Position numbers and translations under genes: made by a program
DNA from: a virus
DNA: 40,161 nt
Strand: one strand, 5' to 3'
IMG/VR virus record: IMGVR_UViG_3300002040_004255
Span: 1-40,161 of that record
Shown: positions 5,823-14,868 of the stretch, in pieces
Position numbering within the stretch: the stretch's first letter is position 1
How the letters are laid out: each line of letters starts with the position of its first letter
The notes under the pieces: model-generated
Databases searched by the model: none
The model's input: the letters and a program-made list of their open reading frames with translations, nothing else
Told to the model about the DNA's origin: nothing

Positions 5823-8800
5823 TTACCACTCCCTTAAATTAAAGCCAATATAAGCACTTTGATAAATCGCGTTCTTCTGGCGGGTAATGGCGTCCAGTTT
5901 TTCGCGTTTTTCGCTGGCGCTAGCCTTGGAGTTGTTGACTATTTCCGCTTGCTTACTCAATGCTGATACTTGGCGCTGCACACGGTTAAGCGCAATGCGC
6001 ACGCCTAACTTATCGCGGTTATCTTCAAGCACTGCCATCATGCGGCTTGAGTCTTGTTCCTCGGCTGCGCGCTTATAACTGCCATAGGCTTGGTTCGCAG
6101 CATCGAGAGCTTTGTAAAACTCGTTCTGATAATAGGTGTTACCCTTTGGCGCATCACCGCCGTAAAACGCCTTGATCACCGGATAACGGCTGATGGGGGT
6201 TTCTGCGCTCTCGCGGCCAAGCATTTGGCGCGCCATAATGTCAGATATCGCCAATACATAGCCACCGAGTGTGCCAGCATAGCCATTGACTAAGTGCTCA
6301 ATCTTTTTAGGGCTAATATTAAAGAACTTGCCGATTTCGCGCGCGGTGTCGCTGGTGTAGGCGTTATAGCGATCACCTGGCATGCGGTTCTCATCGCCCA
6401 TGCCCTCAATATCAGTCCACTTAAAGAATGACTTATTCACTATCACTTCGATTGCAGGCAGTGCAAACTGTGGTAAGGGGTTAAGTGCCATGGTATTGAA
6501 TAAGGCGCTGGCGGTGGCACGGCCCAAGTCGCTACCCGTTTGCGAACCTGTGCCAAAGTTAAATAAACGTTCAGGCAAGGTGCCAAACATAATGCCTAGC
6601 TCAAATGGCTTAGGGATGCGGATTTCATGATCTCCTAGCCAAAAGTGCCAGTTGGCGTCTTTATCCCAGTCGGGCAATTTTTTATAGCGCTCGTCATCTT
6701 CATTCCATGCTGCTAATGCCAGCGAGAATGCGGCCACTTTTAACCCCTTCATCGCCAAGTTTGCTGACAGTACCTTAAGCACTTTGTCATTTTCACCCGC
6801 GGCTGATGCCCGGGCTAATTTATACATACCCTGTAAGCGCGCGTTGAAGAATGGGAGAAAATCTATCATCGAGGAAATCAGCGCAAAGTTGCCTTTGAGA
6901 CTGTAATCCATCAGGTCTTTGGCCTCGAACGCTGCTTGACGGCGAGACTTACCCGCGGCTAAAGCCGCCTCATAGGTTGATAGCCGGTTAGCGTTTTCTA
7001 CCTTATCGCTGGCATTACGGTACACCTCGAACAATTTCTTGCTATTAGTGACTAAGCTGCCCATATAGCTATCAATCTGTTTAGCTGTGAGTCCCTTCTT
7101 AGATAACGCGCGGCGTATCTGCTGTGCTGCCGCCTCTGGATCTGCTCCATGAATATACCCGCCTTGGAACGCTGCGCCGCTGAATATCAAATCGCGGTAA
7201 GCCTCATCTTCCTTAAATGCCTTTTTCAATCCCTTAATTGAATCCGTGCCTAGCTTAAAATCATCCTTGTTGATCATCCACGCATGCGCCGCGTCGCGGA
7301 CAAAGTTTTTAAAGATAAAGTCAGGTGATAAGGTGATACCTGCGGTTAAAAAGCGTTTGGCGCTGCGGCCCATGCGATTAAATAACGAACGGCTGCTGAC
7401 GTCATTAATCGCCATTAATGCCCTTAATAGCGCGGGATCAGACACCACCACCCGTTGCTGCTTGCCGTTAACCATCATTCTTACCGTGCGCTTTTGCTCG
7501 TCTTCGGATAACAGCGAATACTCGTTGGCCGTGATTTTATCCATAAACCCTGTACCGTCTAGATTCTCTACCACCTCGAGCATGGCTTTGTTTTTAAGCG
7601 CTGCATCAATCATGGTTGATTGGCGTAGGATGATGTTTTCTAGCAGGTCTTTGGTCGATTGCTTACCGCCCTTTAGCTCTTGGATTTTAGGTTTTTGGCC
7701 TGCAATACCTTTTTTGCTGTTGGGGGCATATACGGCTGCGAACTCCTCAAAGCCAGCGTCTGCCTCAATATCACGGAAGAACGGCACATAGTATTCTTCA
7801 TCAAAGCCACTGCGCTGGGCTTCACTAATCAGGCCTGCACCTTGGGCCACATCGAGCACGGCCGAGTTAATTTTGTTGTATTCGGCACGCACTTGCTCGA
7901 ATAACGCCTCTTTACCATCGGCAAGGGCTAGCAGTTCATCAATATCGGCTTGTGTTAGATTGTTCTCGCGGCCTTCTGCTTTAAGCTGCTTGGCGCGGTT
8001 AGCTCCCATCCACGCCAGCCAGTTATTGAGCTCGCCGTCAGGCAACATGCCGAACACTTCAAGCAGCCCTTTGGTATCGGCCTTACGCTGAATAATGCCG
8101 TCTTTCCACATCGGCGCGCCGTAATGGAAAACGCCGTGCAATACGTCCGATAAACCCGACGCCAAACGCGCAGACACATAACCCATCTTATTAGGATCGG
8201 TGATGCCTGCGGCTTCTTCGGCTTTTTTGATACCGTGCAAACCGTCGAAGATACCTTCATTTAAGCGGCCCCAAAAGCTTGATTGCTTAAGCGTGTCGGC
8301 GGTATTTCGGTAATTCTCGGTGATCTTCTCTTTTAGCGTTTGCTCGGCTTCTTCCTCGAGGCCTAGCTTCTGTTTGGCGGTGCGCTCATCTGGCGCAGTA
8401 GCTGCTTTGCTAAAGAGAATGTCAGATGGTGATTCATCACGCGCATCAAGCACTTTATTCGCCCTATCCATGCGCTGCTTGCGCTTATCAAAGCCGCGCA
8501 CAATGGCCTGCATCATATCTTCCATTTCATTGCGGGTAATGTTGGACTTGATGATCCCCAATCCCTCAAGCTGGCGGCGAAGCCATTTAGTCAACTCAAA
8601 CCACCACGCCTTAGCCGTTCCTCGCTCAGGTTGGTTTTGCACAAAGTTGGCAAAGACTTCCTCGGCTTTCACGGCATCGGATGCGCCAGCGTAATCCTTA
8701 TCGATACGGTCCCAAAGCGCCTTAAACTCTTTGCGGCTGCGGCTTGAATTTAGCTTGTTGATAAACTGCTGATACTTTTGCTCGCCGATCACGGTATGCA

Positions 8801-11800
8801 AGCCGCCGTGAGCTAAAACCTCATGCACCAGCGTTGAGCGCAGTTCGTCAATGGATTTGAAGTTATCGAGGATCAAGTATGCACTGTTGCGCCTGTCATC
8901 ATAGGCGCCGTAAATAGTTTGGCCTTCCATTGCCATGGAAGGCACATTTAACCGGGATAAAAACGCATCCTGCGAGGTGAATAGGTTAACCCTGATCCCC
9001 GCCGCACCGGATAAGCGTTTCATCACATCATCGACGGCGCGCTGCGCTTCGGCTTGAGTAAATTGTCGAGCGCCACGGTTAATGCCTCGTGCTTTAGCGC
9101 CACTAGGTTTATCGAAGAAAGATAGCTGTTCACTACTATCTACTGCTTTGGGTTCTGCTTTGGCTTTTGGTTTTTTAGTTGCCTCTGTCACCTTAGCTTT
9201 TTTAGTGTCTACGGCTTCTGTATTGGCTTCTGGTGAAACTAAACCAAACTCTTTGCGCAGTTCGGCATAGGCCATGCGGTTGATGCTTTCAGGCGTATCA
9301 CTGTTAAATTGCTGGTAAGTCTCAAAGGATGACTCGGCAAGGGCTTTATCAATTTCGGTTTCGTATGAATCGTTTAGTTTGCTGACGGCATCGTCATAAC
9401 CTGGGGAGCCTTTTTTAAAGCCCTGCTTTTTAATCTCAGCTTGTACCCACTTGGTTTTAGAAGTGCGCAGGATAGCAGGTGTTTCATTGCTATCATTTAA
9501 AGCTGTTTTAGCCATTTCCGCTTTTTCACCGATTTTTGATGCTTGATTATCAACAGCTTGCGTTGCACCCGCTTGCGTTTCAGAGCTTGGGAACTCACGG
9601 GCAAGAGTGATTAGCTCTTTAATCGGCGCATTCAAGCGGATCACTTTAATCTGCTCGCCCTTCTCGCGCTTGGTCAGCCATTGGTGATGGCCGTCAAGCA
9701 CATGGTTATCACTCGATACCAAAATAGAACGGTCGCCACCTTCAAAACCTAAGGCTTTTTTCACTTTTGCGGGTGAAAACTCGGCCTGTGTTGGTTTAAG
9801 CGAGTCAGCTGGCACTTCTTCGGTAGTATGATCAACGCCACGGGCTTTCATAAAGTTAACCATGGCACCGCGATGTTCAGCCTTAATCTGTGGCATTTCA
9901 GAACGGGGAATATTCAGCGTGCCAGTTTCAGGCGCAAAAGCTGTCCACTCGTTATCTATCTTGTCGCCAGCGAGGTCTTGGGCAGGTTCAGCATTGGTTA
10001 GTGTAGTAGGCGTTGTTTGTTGCTCAGCTCTAACAGGAATATCCTCTGCACCGTTGGCTCGAGGTGTTTCGGAACTGTCTGAAACTTGCTCGGCGCTTGG
10101 TCGTTGTAGCTCAGAAACTGGTCTAGTTCCTGCGCTTCTTGCATCGATATTGCCTGCGCCTGTTGCGCTTGTTGTATCCATTGGCGCATTATTGCTGCCC
10201 TCTATTGTTTCTGGTTCAACTTTAGGGATCACGCGCCAGCCAAAGCCTTTGTCCAACTTAACCGATTCAACCTCTGCACCTTCACGCTTAGCGGCGCGAG
10301 CGCCTTTGCTGATTAACGCCTCCTTAGCTGAGGCAAATGGCGCGTTGTTCGATTTGACATTGATACCCTGCGATTGAGGCGAGAAGGTATCAGGCGCAAA
10401 GATAATGCCCTTGTCGGTGATCTGCTTAGGCTGTGCTGCGGTTTGGCGCGCGGCTGTGTCGGCAAACTCTTGTGCGGCTTGGCGAGCGCGGCCATCGTTT
10501 GCAAAGATAGTGTCAGACTGACCTATCAAATTGGTAGGTTGTGCGGCCATAGTGTCGCGGGTACGCTGGCGGCTGAGGTTTTCGCCGTCGATAAATGGCG
10601 CAGCCAAAAGCCCTGTAACAGGGCTGCGGCCTTCACCTTCTGGCGGTAACCATTCCCCTTCACGGCGCTGATCGGTAAGACCCTGCACGCTATCCATTGC
10701 TTGCGTTAGTGGGCTCTTATTGAACTGTTCTGGCACAGCTGGAAAGCTGCGGCCCTTCATCGCATTGTCGCGCGCGATGGCCTCATCACCAAAGCGGCCA
10801 GCCTGCATAGTGTCGCCCATGCCAGCACGACGGGCTGCGGTAGGTTGATCATAATTAGGTTGCTGTGATGGCTGTGCTTGCGCCATGCTTTCGATATCAG
10901 CCTTACGGTCTGCGGCTTGCTGCGCGTCGGCATCCATTGCGCCCGCTACGGTTGGGTTGCTTTCCCGAATAGGATCGGCAGCAGGGTTTTTAGCAGGTTC
11001 GCGGTCAACCACATTGCGATTAGCAATGCCACCGATACCGCCAGCGCCAGCACCAAAGCCAGCGCCAATAATCCCCTCATTAAGCGCGGCCAGTTTAACA
11101 CCAGCCATCGGATCACGTTGGTCAATTTGCGATAGCACGTTATCCACTGCATATTGACTCACCCCCGCTTGTGTGGCTTCGGTTGCGCCCTCGGTAATGC
11201 CACCCGCGAGCGCACTACGCAGCGCGCCAGATTTTGCCAAGCGCACGCCAGTTAGTGCCCTGCCAATGACAGGATCACCAATGGCAGAGGCGGCAAAGTT
11301 AGCCAGTAGCACTTTGGGGTCGCTGCGTACTTCGTTTTTTAATTGTTCGTCTAAACGCTTATCAGCTAATGCCCATTTACTATCAACATCTAAATCAGGC
11401 TGTTCGGATTGGATTTGTCGGTAATATTTCTGGAAAAGCGGTGACTGCGCCTTAATGTCATCCGGCATCTTTAAATATTCTTGACTCGCTTGCTCCATGG
11501 CTTGGCCTGTAGCCGCACTACCGCCAGTGACGCCCATACCCACCGCTTGCGCCACCTTGGCGCCCTTTGAGCCAAGGCTTAGGGCTTTAGTGGCTAAACC
11601 TGCTGCGCCTGCACCGGGAACAGCGGTGGATACAAGCTGGCCTGCAATGCCTGCAAAATTGAGCAGCCAAGTATCGAGGTCGGTCATCCCCTCGCCTAGT
11701 TCGGTTTCGCCTTGGTCATTGGTTTGGAACATCGGCTTAGCAAGCGATTCCTGTCCACTGCTAGACATTTGATTTTGTTGTTCGTCGGCAATATTTCTAA

Positions 11801-11972
11801 ATGACTTTGCCATGCCGTCAGCGCCGACCATATCAAACATGCTGCCAACACTAGAGGCTATGCCTGACTGAAAATTGTCAACCATATCCCCCATGATGCC
11901 TTGTTCGTTTTGCTTAGCTTGTGCCGTTGAAATGGTGCTTGGTTTGCCAGGGTCAAAACCGAGTAAGGGCAT
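5823..11972 (-). CDS. Giant polyvalent internal virion / DNA-ejection protein
   Basis: 2049 residues, the largest gene, at the end of the internal-protein block, where podoviruses encode ejection proteins (T7 gp16 has 1318 aa). The N-terminal 300 residues are Ala/Gly-rich with possible membrane-active helices. Residues about 320-690 are low-complexity and probably disordered. Around 700-800 is a ParB-like fold with HVLDGHHQWL. Near 1048 is HEVLAHGGLH, a zincin-type HExxH motif. The C-terminal 500 residues resemble the large polyvalent-protein-associated C-terminal region seen in phage PLxRFG-type proteins (IPKPFELG, GTLPERL, NPLPQFALPAIEV). GGAG precedes the ATG, directly after a terminator. 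It probably enters the host with the DNA. Motif calls are by eye. Confidence 0.8.
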   Translation of the reverse strand: MPLLGFDPGKPSTISTAQAKQNEQGIMGDMVDNFQSGIASSVGSMFDMVGADGMAKSFRNIADEQQNQMSSSGQESLAKPMFQTNDQGETELGEGMTDLDTWLLNFAGIAGQLVSTAVPGAGAAGLATKALSLGSKGAKVAQAVGMGVTGGSAATGQAMEQASQEYLKMPDDIKAQSPLFQKYYRQIQSEQPDLDVDSKWALADKRLDEQLKNEVRSDPKVLLANFAASAIGDPVIGRALTGVRLAKSGALRSALAGGITEGATEATQAGVSQYAVDNVLSQIDQRDPMAGVKLAALNEGIIGAGFGAGAGGIGGIANRNVVDREPAKNPAADPIRESNPTVAGAMDADAQQAADRKADIESMAQAQPSQQPNYDQPTAARRAGMGDTMQAGRFGDEAIARDNAMKGRSFPAVPEQFNKSPLTQAMDSVQGLTDQRREGEWLPPEGEGRSPVTGLLAAPFIDGENLSRQRTRDTMAAQPTNLIGQSDTIFANDGRARQAAQEFADTAARQTAAQPKQITDKGIIFAPDTFSPQSQGINVKSNNAPFASAKEALISKGARAAKREGAEVESVKLDKGFGWRVIPKVEPETIEGSNNAPMDTTSATGAGNIDARSAGTRPVSELQRPSAEQVSDSSETPRANGAEDIPVRAEQQTTPTTLTNAEPAQDLAGDKIDNEWTAFAPETGTLNIPRSEMPQIKAEHRGAMVNFMKARGVDHTTEEVPADSLKPTQAEFSPAKVKKALGFEGGDRSILVSSDNHVLDGHHQWLTKREKGEQIKVIRLNAPIKELITLAREFPSSETQAGATQAVDNQASKIGEKAEMAKTALNDSNETPAILRTSKTKWVQAEIKKQGFKKGSPGYDDAVSKLNDSYETEIDKALAESSFETYQQFNSDTPESINRMAYAELRKEFGLVSPEANTEAVDTKKAKVTEATKKPKAKAEPKAVDSSEQLSFFDKPSGAKARGINRGARQFTQAEAQRAVDDVMKRLSGAAGIRVNLFTSQDAFLSRLNVPSMAMEGQTIYGAYDDRRNSAYLILDNFKSIDELRSTLVHEVLAHGGLHTVIGEQKYQQFINKLNSSRSRKEFKALWDRIDKDYAGASDAVKAEEVFANFVQNQPERGTAKAWWFELTKWLRRQLEGLGIIKSNITRNEMEDMMQAIVRGFDKRKQRMDRANKVLDARDESPSDILFSKAATAPDERTAKQKLGLEEEAEQTLKEKITENYRNTADTLKQSSFWGRLNEGIFDGLHGIKKAEEAAGITDPNKMGYVSARLASGLSDVLHGVFHYGAPMWKDGIIQRKADTKGLLEVFGMLPDGELNNWLAWMGANRAKQLKAEGRENNLTQADIDELLALADGKEALFEQVRAEYNKINSAVLDVAQGAGLISEAQRSGFDEEYYVPFFRDIEADAGFEEFAAVYAPNSKKGIAGQKPKIQELKGGKQSTKDLLENIILRQSTMIDAALKNKAMLEVVENLDGTGFMDKITANEYSLLSEDEQKRTVRMMVNGKQQRVVVSDPALLRALMAINDVSSRSLFNRMGRSAKRFLTAGITLSPDFIFKNFVRDAAHAWMINKDDFKLGTDSIKGLKKAFKEDEAYRDLIFSGAAFQGGYIHGADPEAAAQQIRRALSKKGLTAKQIDSYMGSLVTNSKKLFEVYRNASDKVENANRLSTYEAALAAGKSRRQAAFEAKDLMDYSLKGNFALISSMIDFLPFFNARLQGMYKLARASAAGENDKVLKVLSANLAMKGLKVAAFSLALAAWNEDDERYKKLPDWDKDANWHFWLGDHEIRIPKPFELGIMFGTLPERLFNFGTGSQTGSDLGRATASALFNTMALNPLPQFALPAIEVIVNKSFFKWTDIEGMGDENRMPGDRYNAYTSDTAREIGKFFNISPKKIEHLVNGYAGTLGGYVLAISDIMARQMLGRESAETPISRYPVIKAFYGGDAPKGNTYYQNEFYKALDAANQAYGSYKRAAEEQDSSRMMAVLEDNRDKLGVRIALNRVQRQVSALSKQAEIVNNSKASASEKREKLDAITRQKNAIYQSAYIGFNLREW

Positions 11973-11995
11973 TGTTAATACTCCAAAAAAAAGAA

Positions 11996-12017
11996 AACCC
12001 AGCGCTATGGCTGGGTT
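11996..12017 (-). terminator. Terminator just upstream of the giant ejection gene
   Basis: Minus strand: AACCCAGC, loop CATAGC, GCTGGGTT, then TTCTTTTTTTT, directly followed by the GGAG ribosome site of the 2049-aa gene. It is a strong-looking terminator inside the late operon, so expression of the giant gene probably depends on partial read-through or antitermination. Confidence 0.85.
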
Positions 12018-12037
12018 AATTGGTATAAGGGATTAAG

Positions 12038-12886
12038 TTACCAAATGTTTTTCACGCGATAGAGCAGGCCTTGCTGGCTTTGCGTTTGCAGTTCAGGGTT
12101 GGCTTGCCTATATTGATTTAAATCCTGTATCCGCTGTCGCTGCTGCTCAGGGGTCATTGTCGCAATTTCAGATGGTGTCAGTAACGGTTTAAACTGTGCA
12201 CTATCTGCTAACCCTTGTGCACGCTGATCTGCATCGAACTTATTTTTATCAAATCCAGCAGGAGGCGGAGTGACTATTTCCGTCGTGGTTTTATCTGTAC
12301 CTGTGTCAGTGCCAGCCGTAGGCTCAGGCAGGTACATACCAAATCCGTACTTATTAATTTGGTCAGCGCTTAAACCACTGCGTTGCACTATGTTGGCTCT
12401 TTTTGCCTCCATATTCGCTTTCGCTTCGGCGACTTTCGCCGCGTAAGCCTCTGGATTAATCGGTTGCTTGGTTAAAGGGTCTAAATGGATAGCATCAACA
12501 TCTGCTAATGACTCTTTATAATCTTCGCTTAAACGGTCTAATGCTTGGCCGATTAATAACGCATTTTGCTTTTCATCGGCGCGATCGTCGCGGCTACTGG
12601 CGAGCTCTGCTTGTTTATCACGGAATTTCAGCGAATCCTGATAACGCTCATCAGATTTTGCCTGCTCTGCATCGTAGCGTGCATCACTCTTAGCTTCACG
12701 CGCATCCTGACGAGCCTCTTGGCGCTCAATACGCGCATCTTCTTTGGCCCAGCGCTTCTCTATACTCGCCTCTCGCATCCGTTCGCGCTCATCGTCACGC
12801 ATTGCCATCGCATAAGCGTAAAGCCCTTGACCAATCGCTTGGCCAGCTCCCTGCAAACCTTTACCTAACCCCATTAATAGAGACAT
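12038..12886 (-). CDS. Helical, coiled-coil internal virion protein (probable)
   Basis: 282 residues. After a Gly-rich start (SLLMGLGKGLQGAGQAIGQG) comes a highly charged helical segment (residues about 30-110) of Arg/Glu/Asp/Ala repeats such as RIERQEARQDAREAKSDARYD, strongly predicted as a long coiled coil, then a mixed region and a Gln-rich tail. The ATG overlaps the stop of the preceding gene (TAATG). The position between other internal proteins and the giant ejection gene suggests a core or ejection component. No family identified. Confidence 0.65.
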   Translation of the reverse strand: MSLLMGLGKGLQGAGQAIGQGLYAYAMAMRDDERERMREASIEKRWAKEDARIERQEARQDAREAKSDARYDAEQAKSDERYQDSLKFRDKQAELASSRDDRADEKQNALLIGQALDRLSEDYKESLADVDAIHLDPLTKQPINPEAYAAKVAEAKANMEAKRANIVQRSGLSADQINKYGFGMYLPEPTAGTDTGTDKTTTEIVTPPPAGFDKNKFDADQRAQGLADSAQFKPLLTPSEIATMTPEQQRQRIQDLNQYRQANPELQTQSQQGLLYRVKNIW

Positions 12887-13419
12887 TACATACCTCCCGC
12901 CGCTGCACGCTGCATTAGGCCTTTAGGCGCTGCTGGCTGAGCATCTTGTTTTGACACAATACCAAGCTCTTGCCCTTCTTTGGTGGCATCTTCAACCGAC
13001 TGCCTAAGCTCATTTACATCAAGCTCACCCATAGCCTCTTTCGTTGAGATATAAGCGCTATAAGCTTGGCTTACGGCTGTGTCTACAAACGGCTCGGTAA
13101 TCTCATCCTCTGCCAGTGCCCCAGCGTCAACAGCTAAGCTGGCTAACTCAATTAATATCTCGGTCGCCAAAACCAGCTTAATATCGTCGCTAAATTCCAT
13201 TTGCTTAGATACCGCAATCAGTACAGTGGCCACGGCGCTACCTATGCCTTTGGCAACATCCTCTGTGTCTTTGATCATGGACGCAATTTGGTCACCCGTT
13301 TGCCCTTCACCGTGAATAATCACTTGGGCGACTTTAATTGCTTCGGCTAACTGTTTTTCTTCCTGTGGCGTTAAATCTTCGCCGTCGTCAGGTGCATTCA
13401 TCTGTTTTACTGTTGCCAT
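12886..13419 (-). CDS. Conserved-type virion-block protein, unknown
   Basis: 177 residues, acidic and helical, with two long apolar helices (GIGSAVATVLIAVSKQMEF and ATEILIELASLAVDAGALAE, about residues 56-100). It has no signal peptide and no recognised domain. The C-terminus is Ala/Gly/Pro-rich. It sits between the Gly/Ala-rich protein and the coiled-coil protein and overlaps the latter's start, so it is probably part of the same virion sub-assembly. Confidence 0.6.
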   Translation of the reverse strand: MATVKQMNAPDDGEDLTPQEEKQLAEAIKVAQVIIHGEGQTGDQIASMIKDTEDVAKGIGSAVATVLIAVSKQMEFSDDIKLVLATEILIELASLAVDAGALAEDEITEPFVDTAVSQAYSAYISTKEAMGELDVNELRQSVEDATKEGQELGIVSKQDAQPAAPKGLMQRAAAGGM

Positions 13420-13421
13420 GA

Positions 13422-14375
13422 TTAGCCCACCGTATTGGTTAAATCATCAAGGGTTGTTGGTTGCCAAGGCTTTATGCCTGCAGGGTTAATGTTAGCCATC
13501 GGTGATAACTGCACCTTGCCTAGCAAGCCACCGATATTTAAATCGGTTTTATTCCCAGCGCCATCGACGCCCCAGTAAGTCATACGCTTACGCGCTTCCT
13601 CTGCTTCTTTTTCCGCTGCACGGCCCTGCATAGCACCGCCGATCAGCTGTGTTCCAGCATTAATGCCTGCTGACCACATCATGCCTTCGCCAGCACTCAT
13701 TCCACCCAGTAGTCCACCCGTTGTCGGCGCTACTGCAGGTGTTGTAGTTGCCGCTAAATCAGCGACAGAGGTAAGTTCAGATGCGCCACCAATCCCCCCA
13801 GCCGCGCCAGCGCCACCACCAGCGACGGCAGAACCCGTAACGCCTGACGTTCCGAGACCTACACCAGTGGCATTGATTAATGCTGTGTCAACCGTTCCTG
13901 CTGCGGCACCTTTGGCTGCTGCGGTCAACTGCCCCATCGTCATTCCCGTTGTAGATGCAGTTGAGCCTGCTGGCACCATGGTTGATAACACCGTGTTGCC
14001 TGTTGTTGCTGCTGTGGTTCCTGCCGTAGTTGCGCCTGTTTGCGCTCCCCAAACACCAGCACCAACTTGTGATGCTGTTGCAGCCCCCGCACCAGCCGCT
14101 CCCGTCCAACCAGCGGCTAGCGAAGAACCCGCAGCGGCAACGTTGCCAGAGGCTAGCGCGGTTCCTGCCCCTGTTACACCGCTCCAAGCAGACGCTATCC
14201 CGCCTGCCGCCGTACCACCTGCGCTCATGGCCCCAATAAGGGCCGCACCTCCGAAGTAGATTGTTGCGGCTATTGCAACCACTTTTACAATGGGTTTAAT
14301 GGCTTTCCATACTTTTTTATCTACACTTTTTACACCTTTCCAGACCTTTTTAAAGGCTTTACCGACAGCGCTCAT
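13422..14375 (-). CDS. Gly/Ala-rich putative internal virion protein with membrane helix
   Basis: 317 residues from the ATG at 14375, which has AGGAGG four bases upstream; the ATG at 14390 has none. The N-terminus is strongly basic (FKKVWKGVKSVDKKVWKAIK), then a single apolar helix (residues about 33-50, VVAIAATIYFGGAALIG), then 170 residues of Gly/Ala/Thr low complexity, then a charged helix (AAEKEAEEARKRMTYW) and a short tail. A basic amphipathic start plus a hydrophobic helix fits a protein that crosses or opens the envelope during ejection. The function is inferred from context. Confidence 0.65.
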   Translation of the reverse strand: MSAVGKAFKKVWKGVKSVDKKVWKAIKPIVKVVAIAATIYFGGAALIGAMSAGGTAAGGIASAWSGVTGAGTALASGNVAAAGSSLAAGWTGAAGAGAATASQVGAGVWGAQTGATTAGTTAATTGNTVLSTMVPAGSTASTTGMTMGQLTAAAKGAAAGTVDTALINATGVGLGTSGVTGSAVAGGGAGAAGGIGGASELTSVADLAATTTPAVAPTTGGLLGGMSAGEGMMWSAGINAGTQLIGGAMQGRAAEKEAEEARKRMTYWGVDGAGNKTDLNIGGLLGKVQLSPMANINPAGIKPWQPTTLDDLTNTVG

Positions 14376-14419
14376 ACTGCCTCCTATCAAATAACTTGAT
14401 TTATAACTGAATGGATTTG

Positions 14420-14866
14420 TTAGAGAATGCGATTGTAAAAGCCGCCGACCAAGTTAAGCCCGTGCTTTTGATATAGCTGACCAATGCGGCCGTCAGTATC
14501 GAGGCCAGAACTTACGCCTAGCAAAATGCTTTTCACCTTAGAGAATGATTTAGCCCAGCGGATAAAGCGGCGCAGTAACCAGACGGCTTGATCTGCATGC
14601 TCTGGTAGCACGCAAAAGGTTAAATCTGTAGCGTAACAGTCCTTGCTAAACCAATGTTCCTCTTGCATCGCAAGTAAGAAGCCCACCACCTCACCATCGA
14701 CCACCGCCACAAATGCCTCCATGCTTTTATCGCTAATGCAGCGGCGCACCATGTAGCTTGATTTGGTATCGTCCATTTCAACAGGATAGCTCGGCGCTTT
14801 GGCTAGGGTTATTCTGCCGATTTCTAAGATGCGTTTAAGGTCGGCATGGGTAGCTGTGCGGATCAT
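14420..14866 (-). CDS. GNAT-fold protein in the virion block
   Basis: 148 residues with the order of the GNAT acetyltransferase fold: MIRTATHADLKRILEIGR at the N-terminus, AFVAVVDGEVVGFLLA as the beta2-beta3 pair, then a strand and the helix LRRFIRWAKSF, and the C-terminal GLNLVGGFYNRIL. The pyrophosphate-binding R/Q-x-x-G-x-G/A motif is not clearly present, so acetyl-CoA binding is doubtful. T7-like podoviruses encode a small GNAT-related protein (gp13) needed for virion morphogenesis, and the position here between core-type genes is comparable. I favour a structural or assembly role over a metabolic enzyme. Confidence 0.7.
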   Translation of the reverse strand: MIRTATHADLKRILEIGRITLAKAPSYPVEMDDTKSSYMVRRCISDKSMEAFVAVVDGEVVGFLLAMQEEHWFSKDCYATDLTFCVLPEHADQAVWLLRRFIRWAKSFSKVKSILLGVSSGLDTDGRIGQLYQKHGLNLVGGFYNRIL

Positions 14867-14868
14867 GT

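Noticed and set aside
7246-7791. 181-aa plus-strand open frame inside the giant gene
   Set aside because: It lies opposite an unbroken 2049-codon gene with coherent domains, and has no promoter or start signal.
9862-10377. 171-aa plus-strand open frame
   Set aside because: Antisense of the low-complexity part of the giant protein; composition is an artefact of the opposite strand.
13663-14259. 198-aa plus-strand open frame rich in Pro/Ala/Val
   Set aside because: It is the antisense of the Gly/Ala-rich internal protein; codon bias of a GC-rich repeat leaves the other strand open. No ribosome site or context supports it.
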